DNA of 64,000 bases from Rikenella sp031549665 (GTDB lineage Bacteria > Bacteroidota > Bacteroidia > Bacteroidales > Rikenellaceae). Positions 1 to 8,341 of this stretch are shown here, one piece after another. Below the pieces are notes generated by a model. That model did no database searches and had not been told where the DNA came from. It saw only the letters and a program-made list of their open reading frames with translations. The stretch is from assembly GCA_031549665.1 (NCBI GenBank), contig JAVBPJ010000001.1:268118-332117 (forward strand), written 5' to 3'. Within the stretch, counting starts at the first letter, position 1. Each line of letters starts with the position of its first letter. The translations under genes were made by a program, and so were the position numbers.

Positions 1-2
1 CC

Positions 3-1691
3 TTTACCCTGACCACCCACGCCCCCGCTCCGATGGAACCCGCCGAAGTGGCCGCGATGACCGACGGAACGGGGCCTGCCGTTTCCAAAAAACAGCACCT
101 GCCCGAGGGCGACGATCCCAGCTTCGTGGTCGAGCAATCCGAAGAAGAGCAACTGGACGACACCACCGTCAACCGCACCCAACTGTACGACCCCACGCTC
201 GAACTGTCGCACTACCGCAAGCCGCCCGTCGAACTGATGGACGACCACAGCCGCAAGGTAAACGTAACGGACGAGGAGCTGGTGGAGAACAAAAACCGCA
301 TCCTGCGCACCCTCGACAACTTCGGCATCAAGATCGACACCATCGAGGCCACCATCGGCCCGACGGTAACCCTGTACGAGATTGTTCCCGCCCCCGGAGT
401 ACGCATTTCGAAGATCAAAAACCTGGAAGACGACATCGCGCTGAGCCTGTCGGCCCTCGGCATACGGATCATCGCCCCCATTCCCGGCAAGGGAACCATC
501 GGGATCGAAGTACCCAACAAGGAGAAAGAGGTGGTGTCGATGTACTCGGTGATCAAGTCGCCCCGCTTCCACGACTCGGACTACGACCTGCCCGTGGCGC
601 TGGGCAAGACCATCCAGAACGAAACATTCGTGTTCGACCTGGCCAAAATGCCCCACCTGTTGGTGGCCGGAGCCACCGGACAGGGGAAATCCGTGGGGTT
701 GAACGCCATCATCACCTCGCTGCTCTACAAAAAGCACCCCGCCGAGATCAAATTCGTGCTGGTCGACCCCAAGAAAGTGGAACTCACCCTGTACCAGCGG
801 CTCGAAAAGCACTTCCTGGCCAAGATGGAGGGGTCGGAGGAAGCGATCATCACCGACACCCAGAAGGTGATCTACACGCTCAACTCGCTCTGCATCGAGA
901 TGGACGCCCGCTACGACCTGCTCAAGGCCGCCAAGGTTCGCAACATCAAAGAGTATAACGACAAGTTCATCAACCGCCACCTGAACCCCGAAAAGGGCCA
1001 CCGCTACCTGCCCTACTTCGTGGTGATCGTCGACGAGTTCGCCGACCTGATCATGACCGCCGGACGCGAGATCGAAACCCCCATCGCCCGCATCGCCCAA
1101 TTGGCCCGCGCCGTGGGGATCCACCTGATTATCGCCACCCAGCGGCCCACCACCAACATCATCACCGGCGTGATCAAAGCCAACTTCCCCGCCCGCATCG
1201 CGTTCCGGGTGAGCAGCATGATCGACTCGCGCACCATCCTCGACCAGCCGGGTGCCAACCAGCTGATCGGCCGCGGCGACATGCTCTTTTCGAGCGGCAG
1301 CGACGTTACCCGCGTGCAGTGCGCCTTTATCGACACCCCCGAGGTGGAGCGCATCACCGACCACATCGGCAACCAGCAAGGGTTCGGGTCGGCCTACGCC
1401 CTGCCCGAGTACACCCCCGAGTCGGAAAACGGCGACAGCGGGTACAGCGGCGACGTACTGGCCAAGCGCGACCCCCTGTTCGAAGAGGTGGCCCACTACA
1501 TCGTCTCGAACCAGCAGGGATCGGCCTCGACCATCCAACGGAAATTCGCCATCGGCTTCAACCGCGCGGGCCGCATCGTCGACCAGTTGGAAGCCGCCGG
1601 CATCGTGGGCCGCGCCGACGGAAGCAAACCCCGCCAGGTGCTGATCAGCGACCCCGTCAGCCTCGACAACATCCTCTCCGGACTCAACTAA
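3..1691 (+). CDS. ftsK: FtsK/SpoIIIE-type DNA translocase, C-terminal part (5' end off the window)
   Basis: Septum-located motor that pumps chromosomal DNA during division and chromosome dimer resolution. The open frame runs to the window edge without a stop, so the N-terminal membrane domain lies outside. Visible parts in order are an acidic linker, the alpha domain (about residues 65-180 counted from the Met at 33), the RecA-like motor with Walker A GATGQGKS (about 213-220) and Walker B VVIVDEFADL, and a C-terminal gamma winged helix (last 65 residues or so, SASTIQRKFAIGFNRAGRIV) that in the family reads polar KOPS sequences. The next gene follows after 14 bases, so the two are probably co-transcribed. 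The identity is clear; only the start is unknown. Confidence 0.95.
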   Translation, partial: FTLTTHAPAPMEPAEVAAMTDGTGPAVSKKQHLPEGDDPSFVVEQSEEEQLDDTTVNRTQLYDPTLELSHYRKPPVELMDDHSRKVNVTDEELVENKNRILRTLDNFGIKIDTIEATIGPTVTLYEIVPAPGVRISKIKNLEDDIALSLSALGIRIIAPIPGKGTIGIEVPNKEKEVVSMYSVIKSPRFHDSDYDLPVALGKTIQNETFVFDLAKMPHLLVAGATGQGKSVGLNAIITSLLYKKHPAEIKFVLVDPKKVELTLYQRLEKHFLAKMEGSEEAIITDTQKVIYTLNSLCIEMDARYDLLKAAKVRNIKEYNDKFINRHLNPEKGHRYLPYFVVIVDEFADLIMTAGREIETPIARIAQLARAVGIHLIIATQRPTTNIITGVIKANFPARIAFRVSSMIDSRTILDQPGANQLIGRGDMLFSSGSDVTRVQCAFIDTPEVERITDHIGNQQGFGSAYALPEYTPESENGDSGYSGDVLAKRDPLFEEVAHYIVSNQQGSASTIQRKFAIGFNRAGRIVDQLEAAGIVGRADGSKPRQVLISDPVSLDNILSGLN

Positions 1692-1705
1692 CACCCACAA
1701 CCGCC

Positions 1706-2332
1706 GTGAACCGCCTGAACCGCCTTTTTACGCCGCTGCTGGCCGCCCTGCTGTGCAGTCCGGCAGCCGCCGACGCCCAGTCCGAAGCGCTGCTCCAAAA
1801 AATGAGCCAGCAAATCCGCAGCTACAACAGCTACCGGATCACCTTCACGGCCCAGGTCAAGGGGCGCGACGCCGAAGCGGGGCAACTCACCGTGGCCCGC
1901 GACCGCTTTGCCCTGAAACTCGGCGGCAAAGAATTTTACGGCGACGGCTACAACCTGTGGGCATACGATCCCAAACGCAACGAACTGGTGATCGACCCGC
2001 TGGAGAGCGACCGGCAGCGAAATCTGGTAACCGACCCCTCGCAACTGCTCGACATCGACCCCGGCCGCTACCGCCACCGCTCGCTCCCCGCCCAGGGCGG
2101 GTTGCAGGTGGTTGAGCTGACCCCCCTGGCCAAATCGCCCGAGTACGAACGCATCACCCTGCGGATCGACCCCGCCACCAGTCTGCCCAAACAGATCACC
2201 CTGCACCTGGTGCAAAGCCCCGCCGTAACGCTGGTCATCGGGTCGTTCACCCCCAACGTTCCGCTCACGGCCGACAGCTTCCGCTTTCGCGCGGCCGACC
2301 ACCCGGGCATCGAAGTGATCGACTTCCGGTAA
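1706..2332 (+). CDS. LolA-like outer-membrane lipoprotein carrier protein
   Basis: Predicted periplasmic protein of 208 residues with the LolA/LolB fold, which in the family shields lipoproteins on their way to the outer membrane. The GTG at 1706 is chosen because it directly precedes a signal peptide (VNRLNRLFTPLLAALL, ending near AAADAQ at about residue 24) and sits 14 bases after the ftsK stop. Longer frames would run inside ftsK. The body matches the Bacteroidota LolA pattern: an early SYRITFTAQVKG strand, a middle YDPKRNELVI segment and a late SPEYERITLRID strand. ftsK followed by lolA is a common pair in this phylum. Whether it carries lipoproteins or has a broader role cannot be told from sequence. 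Confidence 0.85.
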   Translation: MNRLNRLFTPLLAALLCSPAAADAQSEALLQKMSQQIRSYNSYRITFTAQVKGRDAEAGQLTVARDRFALKLGGKEFYGDGYNLWAYDPKRNELVIDPLESDRQRNLVTDPSQLLDIDPGRYRHRSLPAQGGLQVVELTPLAKSPEYERITLRIDPATSLPKQITLHLVQSPAVTLVIGSFTPNVPLTADSFRFRAADHPGIEVIDFR

Positions 2333-2462
2333 TCCCCTCCTCCGCCTGGGTTCGTCCCCTCCCCAGTCCGCCAACCGATGCGGCGTTCCGCATGGGCGCG
2401 TGGAGAGAAAATCGACAAAAAATCGTTACCTTGCCGTCCGAACAGCGCCCAGAGTCCCCCGT

Positions 2463-3173
2463 ATGGAACAACCCGTCATCATCTCGATCCAGCAGATCCG
2501 TAAAATCTACACCGTCGGCAGCCAGCAGGTACACGCCCTGGCAGGGGTCGACCTGCAAATCTACAAAAACGACTACGTGGCCATCATGGGCCCTTCGGGA
2601 TCGGGCAAATCGACCCTGATGAACATCCTGGGCTGTTTGGACAGTCCCACCTCGGGCCACTACCTGCTGAACGGCACCGACGTGAGCGGCATGGACGAAA
2701 ACGAACTGGCCGAAGTGCGCAACAAAGAGATCGGTTTCGTGTTTCAAACCTTCAACCTGCTGCCCCGCTACTCGGCCCTGGAGAACGTGGCCATGCCCCT
2801 GATCTACGCCGGCGTACGCAAGGCCGACCGGCTTGCCCGGGCCGAACAGACCCTGGGCAGCGTGAACCTCACCGACCGGATGGAACACAAGCCCAACGAA
2901 CTCAGCGGCGGGCAGCGCCAACGGGTAGCCGTGGCGCGCGCGCTGGTGAACAACCCCTCCATCATCCTGGCCGACGAACCCACCGGAAACCTCGACACCA
3001 AGACCTCGATCGACATCATGTGCCTGTTCGAAGACATTTACGCCCACGGCAACACCATCATCGTCGTTACCCACGAAGAGGACATCGCCCGCCATGCACG
3101 GCGCGTGGTGCGCCTGCGCGACGGGCTGGTCGAATCCGACGAAATCAACCCACACCCCGCCCTGGCCCGATGA
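2463..3173 (+). CDS. ABC transporter ATP-binding protein (MacB/LolD type)
   Basis: Cytoplasmic ATPase subunit of 236 residues of the MacB/LolD/FtsE class, which drives lipoprotein release or export of peptides and macrolides. It has Walker A GPSGSGKST, a Q-loop at VFQTFNLLPRYSALENV, signature LSGGQRQRVAVARAL and Walker B IILADEPTGNLD, ending with the D-loop and H-loop VVTHEE. The ATG at 2463 fits the family start; a GTG at 2400 would lie upstream of a weak promoter-like box (TACCTTG, 2427-2433). No permease is adjacent, so the substrate is unknown. It overlaps the next gene by ATGA. Following a LolA homologue, a role in lipoprotein trafficking is possible but not shown. Confidence 0.88.
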   Translation: MEQPVIISIQQIRKIYTVGSQQVHALAGVDLQIYKNDYVAIMGPSGSGKSTLMNILGCLDSPTSGHYLLNGTDVSGMDENELAEVRNKEIGFVFQTFNLLPRYSALENVAMPLIYAGVRKADRLARAEQTLGSVNLTDRMEHKPNELSGGQRQRVAVARALVNNPSIILADEPTGNLDTKTSIDIMCLFEDIYAHGNTIIVVTHEEDIARHARRVVRLRDGLVESDEINPHPALAR

Positions 3174-3697
3174 AACTCTACACCCGTACCGGCGACACCG
3201 GCACCACATCGCTGGCCGACGGACGGCGGGTCTCGAAAACCGACCCGCGCGTGGAAGCCTACGGTACCCTCGACGAACTCACCGCCCACGTGGGCCTGTT
3301 GTACGACCAACTGCCCTCCGGGTGGAGCGACCTGCGCGAACCCCTGCTGGAGATTATCCACCGCCTGATGGACTGCGCCGCCATCTCCGCCGGAGCCGAC
3401 ACCCTGTCGGTCGGTCCCGAGGCCGTGGCGGAGCTGGAGCAGTGGTCCGACCAGTGGACGGAAGGGATCCCCGCCCTGCGCCACTTTACCCTCCCCTGCG
3501 GCCATCCGCTCGTTTCGCAGAGCCACGTGGCCCGCACCGTCTGCCGGAGGGCCGAACGGCGCCTGCTCGAAGCCGGCCTGCAGGGCGAACTGTCCACCTA
3601 CATCAACCGCCTGTCCGACACGCTTTACGCCCTGAGCAGAATCCTCGAAAAACGTTGCGAAATAACACCGCACGAGTGGCTCCCGAAAATTAAATAG
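3170..3697 (+). CDS. Cob(I)alamin adenosyltransferase, PduO type
   Basis: Transfers the adenosyl group of ATP to cob(I)alamin to make adenosylcobalamin. The 175-residue protein has the PduO N-terminal signature TRTGDTGTTSLADG with K, D and R following for ATP contact, an AYGTLDELTAHVG helix and the late NRLSDTLYALSRI helix. The ATG overlaps the ABC ATPase stop (ATGA), which points to translational coupling. It complements the B12 uptake genes at 16.9-21.1 and 25.4-28.3 kb, because salvaged corrinoid needs adenosylation. No riboswitch is seen here; expression probably comes from the promoter near 2430. Confidence 0.92.
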   Translation: MKLYTRTGDTGTTSLADGRRVSKTDPRVEAYGTLDELTAHVGLLYDQLPSGWSDLREPLLEIIHRLMDCAAISAGADTLSVGPEAVAELEQWSDQWTEGIPALRHFTLPCGHPLVSQSHVARTVCRRAERRLLEAGLQGELSTYINRLSDTLYALSRILEKRCEITPHEWLPKIK

Positions 3698-3707
3698 GCC
3701 CTTACGC

Positions 3708-3735
3708 TTGTTTATCGGGAAAATGATTACTTTTG
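3708..3735 (+). promoter_or_regulatory. Bacteroidota-type promoter for the small acidic protein
   Basis: TTGTTT at 3708-3713 and TACTTTTG at 3728-3735 match the -33 and -7 elements (TAnnTTTG) with 17 bases between TTG and TA. It reads into the ATG at 3760. Confidence 0.7.
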
Positions 3736-3759
3736 CGCTTCGTTAAAACGACAAACGTT

Positions 3760-3981
3760 ATGTATTGGACACTGGAACTGGCATCAAAGCTTGAAGACGC
3801 ACCCTGGCCCGCAACCAAGGAAGAGTTGATCGACTACGCAGTTCGTTCGGGAGCCCCGCTCGAGGTGATCGAGAACCTGCAAGAGATTGAGGACGAGGGT
3901 GAAATCTACGAGAGCATCGAAGACGTTTGGCCCGATTATCCCAGCAAAGACGACTTTTTTTTCAACGAGGACGAATACTAA
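3760..3981 (+). CDS. Small acidic DUF2795-type protein
   Basis: A 73-residue acidic protein (MYWTLELASKLEDAPWPATK...) of the DUF2795 family that is widespread in Bacteroidota. The visible PATKEELIDYAVRSGAPLEVIENL segment is the typical helical domain, followed by a very acidic tail ending DDFFFNEDEY. The ATG at 3760 follows a good promoter; a TTG at 3733 would start inside the -7 box. No catalytic motif is visible and the molecular role of the family is not established. It lies just upstream of nusB. Confidence 0.85.
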   Translation: MYWTLELASKLEDAPWPATKEELIDYAVRSGAPLEVIENLQEIEDEGEIYESIEDVWPDYPSKDDFFFNEDEY

Positions 3982-4036
3982 ATCCCCCCGCTTTCGGGTC
4001 GTCCGCCCTTCTTTTTCCACTCCCTTCCCTTATTCA

Positions 4037-5008
4037 ATGCTCAGCCGTCGCCTTTTACGGATCAAGACGATCAAATCCCTGTACAGCTATTTCACCGCGG
4101 GCGAAGAGTCCGTGGCGCACGCCCAAAAAGAGCTGCACAAAAGCATCGACAAGTGCTACGAACTTTACCTGCTGATGCTCAGGGTGATTGTCGACGTGGC
4201 CGACGTGGCAGAAAACCGCATCGCCATTGCACAGGCCAAGATGGTACCCACCCACGAGGACCTGAATCCCAACCGCCGTTTTGTTGAAAACAGCGTGGTG
4301 GCGGTTCTGCGCAACAGCCCCCTGCTGAACGAAGCGCTGCGCAAGCGCAAGTTGAGCTGGAAACACCACGACCAACTCATCAAACGGCTTTGCGACGGCC
4401 TGCAATCCTCCGCCTACTACCGCCGCTACATGGACGCCGCCACCACCAAGGCCGGCTTTTTGGCCGACCGGCGGCTGGTGGTCGACTTTCTGAGCCACCA
4501 GATCGAAGACAACGAACTGCTGGAAGAGTCGCTCGAGGAGGACTCGCTCTTTTGGGTCGACGACATCGGGTACGCCCTCGGGATGGCCATCCGCACCATC
4601 GGCAGCCTGACCGAAGAGGCCCCGGACATCGAACTCCCCGCCCCCTACAAAAACGACGAAGACCGGCAATACGTCGACCTGCTTTTCAAAGCCGCCCTCG
4701 CCCACCACGAGGACTACTTCGCCTACATCGACCGCTTTACCCAGAACTGGGACTTCGACCGGATCGCCTTCATGGACAAGCTGATCATGCTGGCCGCCAT
4801 TGCCGAACTGGTGGAATTCCCCACCATCCCGATCAAGGTTACGCTCGACGAATTCATCGAACTCTCGAAATACTACTCCACCCCCGGAAGCAGCGTTTTC
4901 ATCAACGGCATTCTCGACAAAGTGGTTCTTCACCTGAAAGAGGAGGGCAAAATTCAAAAAAGCGGCCGCGGGTTGATCGACACCACCCTCAAGGAGCCGG
5001 CCCAATGA
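4037..5008 (+). CDS. nusB: Transcription antitermination factor NusB, long Bacteroidota form
   Basis: NusB binds boxA RNA with NusE (S10) to stop premature termination of rRNA transcripts. The protein has 323 residues, about twice the size of E. coli NusB. The N-terminal half (MLSRRLLRIKTIKSLYSYF start) is the extended helical part usual in this phylum. The NusB domain proper fills the last 130 residues or so, with NWDFDRIAFMDKLIMLAAI and the VFINGILDKVV helix. The ATG at 4037 is the family start. Its TGA overlaps the ATG of the next lipoprotein gene. Confidence 0.93.
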   Translation: MLSRRLLRIKTIKSLYSYFTAGEESVAHAQKELHKSIDKCYELYLLMLRVIVDVADVAENRIAIAQAKMVPTHEDLNPNRRFVENSVVAVLRNSPLLNEALRKRKLSWKHHDQLIKRLCDGLQSSAYYRRYMDAATTKAGFLADRRLVVDFLSHQIEDNELLEESLEEDSLFWVDDIGYALGMAIRTIGSLTEEAPDIELPAPYKNDEDRQYVDLLFKAALAHHEDYFAYIDRFTQNWDFDRIAFMDKLIMLAAIAELVEFPTIPIKVTLDEFIELSKYYSTPGSSVFINGILDKVVLHLKEEGKIQKSGRGLIDTTLKEPAQ

Positions 5009-5430
5009 AACGCGGACTGATCGTCCTGGCCGCCCTGACCACCCTGCTGCTGGCCGCCTGCGGAGGCGCTCCGAAAACGCCCGACACTTCCGCCTCGGCG
5101 CAGCTTACCATCGACATGCCGCTCGCCCAAGAGCGCAGCTACGACACCCTGCAACTGGGCCGCCTGCTCGAAGGCGACGTGGTGGAGGGCGAGATCGCCC
5201 TGCGCAACAACGGCTCGAAACCGCTCGTCATCCTCCAGGTGATCACCGGCTGCGGATGCACCACCACCGACTACGACCCCGCGCCGATCGCCCCCTCGAC
5301 CGAGCGGATCATCACCTACCGTTTCGACACGCGCGGCCGGTTGGGCGACCAGTCCAAATCGATCGAAATCATCACCGCCGACCGGCAGGTAGCCACCCTT
5401 TACCTGATGGCCGAGGTACGCAAAAACTAA
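5005..5430 (+). CDS. DUF1573 lipoprotein
   Basis: A 141-residue predicted lipoprotein with signal peptide MKRGLIVLAALTTLLLAAC (lipobox LAAC, Cys19). It has one DUF1573 Ig-like domain with the typical EIALRNNGSKPLVILQV and TGCGCTTTDYDP segment (the GCGCT motif), then a strand ending in SIEIITADR. DUF1573 proteins are common in Bacteroidota; their exact function is not known and they are thought to be envelope adhesion or scaffold domains. It is translationally coupled to nusB (ATGA overlap), a conserved arrangement with nusB and yajC in the phylum. Confidence 0.88.
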   Translation: MKRGLIVLAALTTLLLAACGGAPKTPDTSASAQLTIDMPLAQERSYDTLQLGRLLEGDVVEGEIALRNNGSKPLVILQVITGCGCTTTDYDPAPIAPSTERIITYRFDTRGRLGDQSKSIEIITADRQVATLYLMAEVRKN

Positions 5431-5440
5431 AAAGATTCGC

Positions 5441-5448
5441 TACCTTTG
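5441..5448 (+). promoter_or_regulatory. -7 box for yajC
   Basis: TACCTTTG, an exact TAnnTTTG match, 26 bases before the yajC ATG. No clear -33 element is seen. Confidence 0.6.
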
Positions 5449-5474
5449 TGGGAAATCAATAATCCAACCAAGCA

Positions 5475-5795
5475 ATGACACTTAACACAATCCTGCTCCA
5501 ACAAGCAGCTCCCCAGGGCGGAATGAGCCTCCAGTTCATCGGAATGATGGTTCTGATCTTCGTGCTGATGTACTTCCTGATGATCCGTCCCCAACAAAAG
5601 AAACAAAAAGAGCTGAACAAGTTCCGCAGCGCGCTGGAAAACGGCTCGAAAATCATCACCGCCGGCGGCATTTACGGCACCGTAAAGAAAGTGGAAGAGA
5701 CCTCGGTACTGATCGAAGTCGACAGCAACGTAACCCTTCGGATCGACAAATCGATGATTATGCGCGATCCCTCGGACATGCCCGCTACCCGCTAA
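5475..5795 (+). CDS. yajC: Preprotein translocase subunit YajC
   Basis: Small inner-membrane partner of SecDF in the Sec translocase. The 106-residue protein has one transmembrane segment (about residues 16-36, LQFIGMMVLIFVLMYFLM) followed by the hallmark RPQQKKQKE and a cytoplasmic beta-rich domain (NGSKIITAGGIYGTVKK... VLIEVDSNVTLRIDKSMI). It has its own -7 box and ends 53 bases before a strong intrinsic terminator, so it closes the nusB cluster. Confidence 0.95.
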   Translation: MTLNTILLQQAAPQGGMSLQFIGMMVLIFVLMYFLMIRPQQKKQKELNKFRSALENGSKIITAGGIYGTVKKVEETSVLIEVDSNVTLRIDKSMIMRDPSDMPATR

Positions 5796-5848
5796 GCCCT
5801 CCCGCCTTTCCGCGCCCTCCCGCGCGGGAAAGAAGAAAACCGAACAAG

Positions 5849-5884
5849 CCCCTTGCGCTCCCCCGCGCAAGGGGTTTTGTTTTG
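5849..5884 (+). terminator. Intrinsic terminator after yajC
   Basis: Perfect 10-bp stem CCCCTTGCGC (5849-5858) / GCGCAAGGGG (5865-5874) with a 6-base loop, followed by TTTTGTTTTG. Confidence 0.9.
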
Positions 5885-6015
5885 TTCAGATATTCCGGCT
5901 CGTACGGCGGGTTGCGAAAATCCGTTTTGCGACCACACGACCGAACGTCGGGGTGTTCCCGTTACGTCCCCCGCATACGAAACTCTTTGCGCTCGGCCCG
6001 CCCCGCAAAATTGCG

Positions 6016-6023
6016 TACCTTTG
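6016..6023 (+). promoter_or_regulatory. -7 box for tgt, nearly leaderless
   Basis: TACCTTTG ends only 6 bases before the ATG at 6030, so the mRNA leader should be at most a few bases long. Confidence 0.7.
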
Positions 6024-6029
6024 CGCGGT

Positions 6030-7160
6030 ATGCAGTTCACCCTCGAAGCCACCGACCCCCACAGCCAGGCCCGCGCAGGCAGTTTCACCACCGCCCACGG
6101 CACGGTGCAAACCCCCATCTTCATGCCCGTGGGAACGGTTGGTTCGGTCAAAGGCGTTTTCCACCGCGACCTGCGGGACGAGGCGGGCGCCCAAATCATC
6201 CTCGGCAACACCTACCACCTGTACCTGCGGCCCGGGGTCGAATTGCTCGAAAAGGCCGGCGGCCTGCACCGTTTTTGCGGGTGGGATCGGCCCATGCTCA
6301 CCGACAGCGGCGGGTTTCAGGTCTTCTCGCTCGAGGGGATCCGCAAAATCACCGAACAGGGGTGCCGTTTTCAGTCGCACATCGACGGGTCGAGCCACCT
6401 GTTCACCCCCGAAAACGTGGTGGACACCCAGCGTTCCATCGGCGCCGACATCATCATGGCCTTCGACGAATGCCCCCCCGGCACCGCCGAACACGCCTAT
6501 GCCCTGAAATCGTGGGAGCGCACCGCCCGTTGGTTGGAGCGCTGCTTCGACCAGTTCCAGAAAACCGCCTGCCCCTACGGCTACGGGCAGTCGCTCTTCC
6601 CCATCGTGCAGGGATGCACCTATCCCGAATTGCGGCGGCGCTCGGCCGAATTCGTACGGCAATTCAACGCCGACGGCTACGCCATCGGCGGGTTGGCCGT
6701 GGGAGAACCCGCCCCCGTGATGTACGAAATGATCGACATAGTGAACGAAATCCTGCCCGCCGACCGCCCCCGTTACCTGATGGGTGTGGGAACCCCCGTC
6801 AACCTGCTGGAGGCCATCGCCCGCGGGGTCGACCTGTTCGACTGCGTGATGCCCACCCGCAACGGCCGCAACGGCATGCTCTTCACCTCGGAGGGGATCA
6901 TCAACATCCGCAACCAGAAGTGGGCCGACGACCTTTCGCCCATCGACCCCGCCGGAAGCGCCTTTGTCGACCACACCTACACGCGCGCTTACCTGCGCCA
7001 CCTGTTCGTCGCGGGCGAAATGCTGGGTCCGCAGATCGCATCGCTCCACAACCTCGGCTTTTACCTGTGGCTGGTGGGCCAGGCGCGCCGGCACATCGTC
7101 GAGGGAACCTTCACCGAGTGGAAAGCGCACATGATCCCGAAGCTCGAACACCGACTGTAA
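6030..7160 (+). CDS. tgt: tRNA-guanine transglycosylase (zinc cysteines absent)
   Basis: Exchanges guanine-34 for preQ1 in GUN-anticodon tRNAs, a step in queuosine synthesis. The 376-residue protein has the general acid/base segment LTDSGGFQVFSL, the GGLAVGEP loop, and the nucleophile region VDLFDCVMPTRNGRNG. The RAYLRHLF helix and SLHNLGFYLWL end are intact. Oddly, the C-x-C-xx-C zinc site expected just before RAYLRH is replaced by PAGSAFVDHTYT, so no cysteine zinc ligands are left. The ATG at 6030 lies right behind its promoter, which decides against longer upstream starts. The next gene is 25 bases downstream. Confidence 0.95.
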   Translation: MQFTLEATDPHSQARAGSFTTAHGTVQTPIFMPVGTVGSVKGVFHRDLRDEAGAQIILGNTYHLYLRPGVELLEKAGGLHRFCGWDRPMLTDSGGFQVFSLEGIRKITEQGCRFQSHIDGSSHLFTPENVVDTQRSIGADIIMAFDECPPGTAEHAYALKSWERTARWLERCFDQFQKTACPYGYGQSLFPIVQGCTYPELRRRSAEFVRQFNADGYAIGGLAVGEPAPVMYEMIDIVNEILPADRPRYLMGVGTPVNLLEAIARGVDLFDCVMPTRNGRNGMLFTSEGIINIRNQKWADDLSPIDPAGSAFVDHTYTRAYLRHLFVAGEMLGPQIASLHNLGFYLWLVGQARRHIVEGTFTEWKAHMIPKLEHRL

Positions 7161-7172
7161 CGAAAAAAATCC

Positions 7173-7180
7173 GACCTTTG
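7173..7180 (+). promoter_or_regulatory. Possible -7 box for the LptF/G-type gene
   Basis: GACCTTTG, one mismatch from TAnnTTTG, ends 5 bases before the ATG at 7186. Confidence 0.4.
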
Positions 7181-7185
7181 TACTT

Positions 7186-8307
7186 ATGGAGTTGCGTAAA
7201 TTTCGGGTAGGACTCATCGACCGCTACATCATGCGGCGATTTTTGGGTACCTACATTTTCGCCATCGCTCTGATCATCGTGATCGTAGTGATCTTCGACG
7301 CCGCCGAAAAGATCGACGACTTCATGGAGGCCCACGTCCCTCCGCTGGAGATCCTGACGGGCTACTACCTCAACTTCGTCCCCTACTTCGTCAACCAGTT
7401 CAGCGCGTTGTTCACCTTCATCGCCGTGATCTTTTTCACCTCGAAGATGGCCTACGACACCGAGATCATCGCCATCCTGTCCAGCGGCGTGAGCTTCAAC
7501 CGCATGATGTGGCCCTATTTCCTGTCGGCCGCCATCATCGCCCTGCTGAGCATGGTGTTGAGCATGGCCGTGATCCCCGAAGCCAACGCCCGGCGGATCG
7601 CCTTCGACACCGACTTCATGGCCAAAAAGAACGCCGGACAACCCGCCTATTCGGCCAACTACGACCGGCACATTTTCCGGCAGATCGAACCCAACACCTT
7701 CGCCTACATCCGCGATTTCAACCCGCAAACCCTATCGGGCACTTACCTGGCCGTCGAGACCTACGACGGAGGGAACATCGTCAGTTCGCTGCAGGCGCAA
7801 AACCCGCAGTTCGACTCCCTGACGGGCCGCTGGAGCGCTCCCCAGTACCTGCTGCGCACCTTCGAGGGCGAACGCGAAATCCTGCACAAAAGCACCCAAC
7901 CGCTCGACACGGCCATCAACCTCACCGCCGCCGAACTGGGCAAGGTGCAGGACCTGATCCAGACGATGAACTCGTCGAAACTCCGCAAATTCATCAAACA
8001 GCAAAAGGCCAAGGGGTCGGACATGGTCTCCCTGTTCGAAGTCGAAAGCTATTCGCGGGTGGCCTACCCCATCTCCACCTTCATCCTGACCCTGATCGGG
8101 GTATCGCTCTCCTCGCGCAAGGTGCGGGGCGGAACCGGACTGCACATCGGCGTGGGCATCGCGCTCTGCTTTTCGTACATCGTGCTGATGAAATTCGCCG
8201 GAGAATTCGCCAAGGGAGGCATGCTTCCCCCGATCATCTCGGTATGGATTCCCAACATACTCTACGCCCTTATCGGCATTTACCTCTACCGGCGGGCTCC
8301 CAAATAG
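7186..8307 (+). CDS. LptF/LptG-family permease (YjgP/YjgQ)
   Basis: Inner-membrane subunit of the type that works with LptB to extract lipopolysaccharide and feed the Lpt bridge. The 373-residue protein has the family layout: an N-terminal IDRYIMRRFLGTYIFAIAL start, TM1 at about 17-37, TM2-3 near residues 60-80 and 105-130, a large periplasmic beta-jellyroll (about 150-270), then three C-terminal TM segments (YPISTFILTLIGVSLSSRK, GIALCFSYIVLMKF, PNILYALIGIYLYRR). It cannot be assigned to LptF or LptG from sequence alone. It probably shares transcripts with the following cysQ gene, 34 bases downstream. Confidence 0.9.
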   Translation: MELRKFRVGLIDRYIMRRFLGTYIFAIALIIVIVVIFDAAEKIDDFMEAHVPPLEILTGYYLNFVPYFVNQFSALFTFIAVIFFTSKMAYDTEIIAILSSGVSFNRMMWPYFLSAAIIALLSMVLSMAVIPEANARRIAFDTDFMAKKNAGQPAYSANYDRHIFRQIEPNTFAYIRDFNPQTLSGTYLAVETYDGGNIVSSLQAQNPQFDSLTGRWSAPQYLLRTFEGEREILHKSTQPLDTAINLTAAELGKVQDLIQTMNSSKLRKFIKQQKAKGSDMVSLFEVESYSRVAYPISTFILTLIGVSLSSRKVRGGTGLHIGVGIALCFSYIVLMKFAGEFAKGGMLPPIISVWIPNILYALIGIYLYRRAPK

Positions 8308-8341
8308 GGGGAAACGTCCGGCCCTGAACCTCTCCTCCGCT

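Noticed and set aside
5886..7217. Open frame of about 440 codons on the minus strand opposite tgt
   Set aside because: It is a mirror of the tgt coding sequence, with a His/Gly/Val-rich translation typical of antisense frames in GC-rich genes and no start context.
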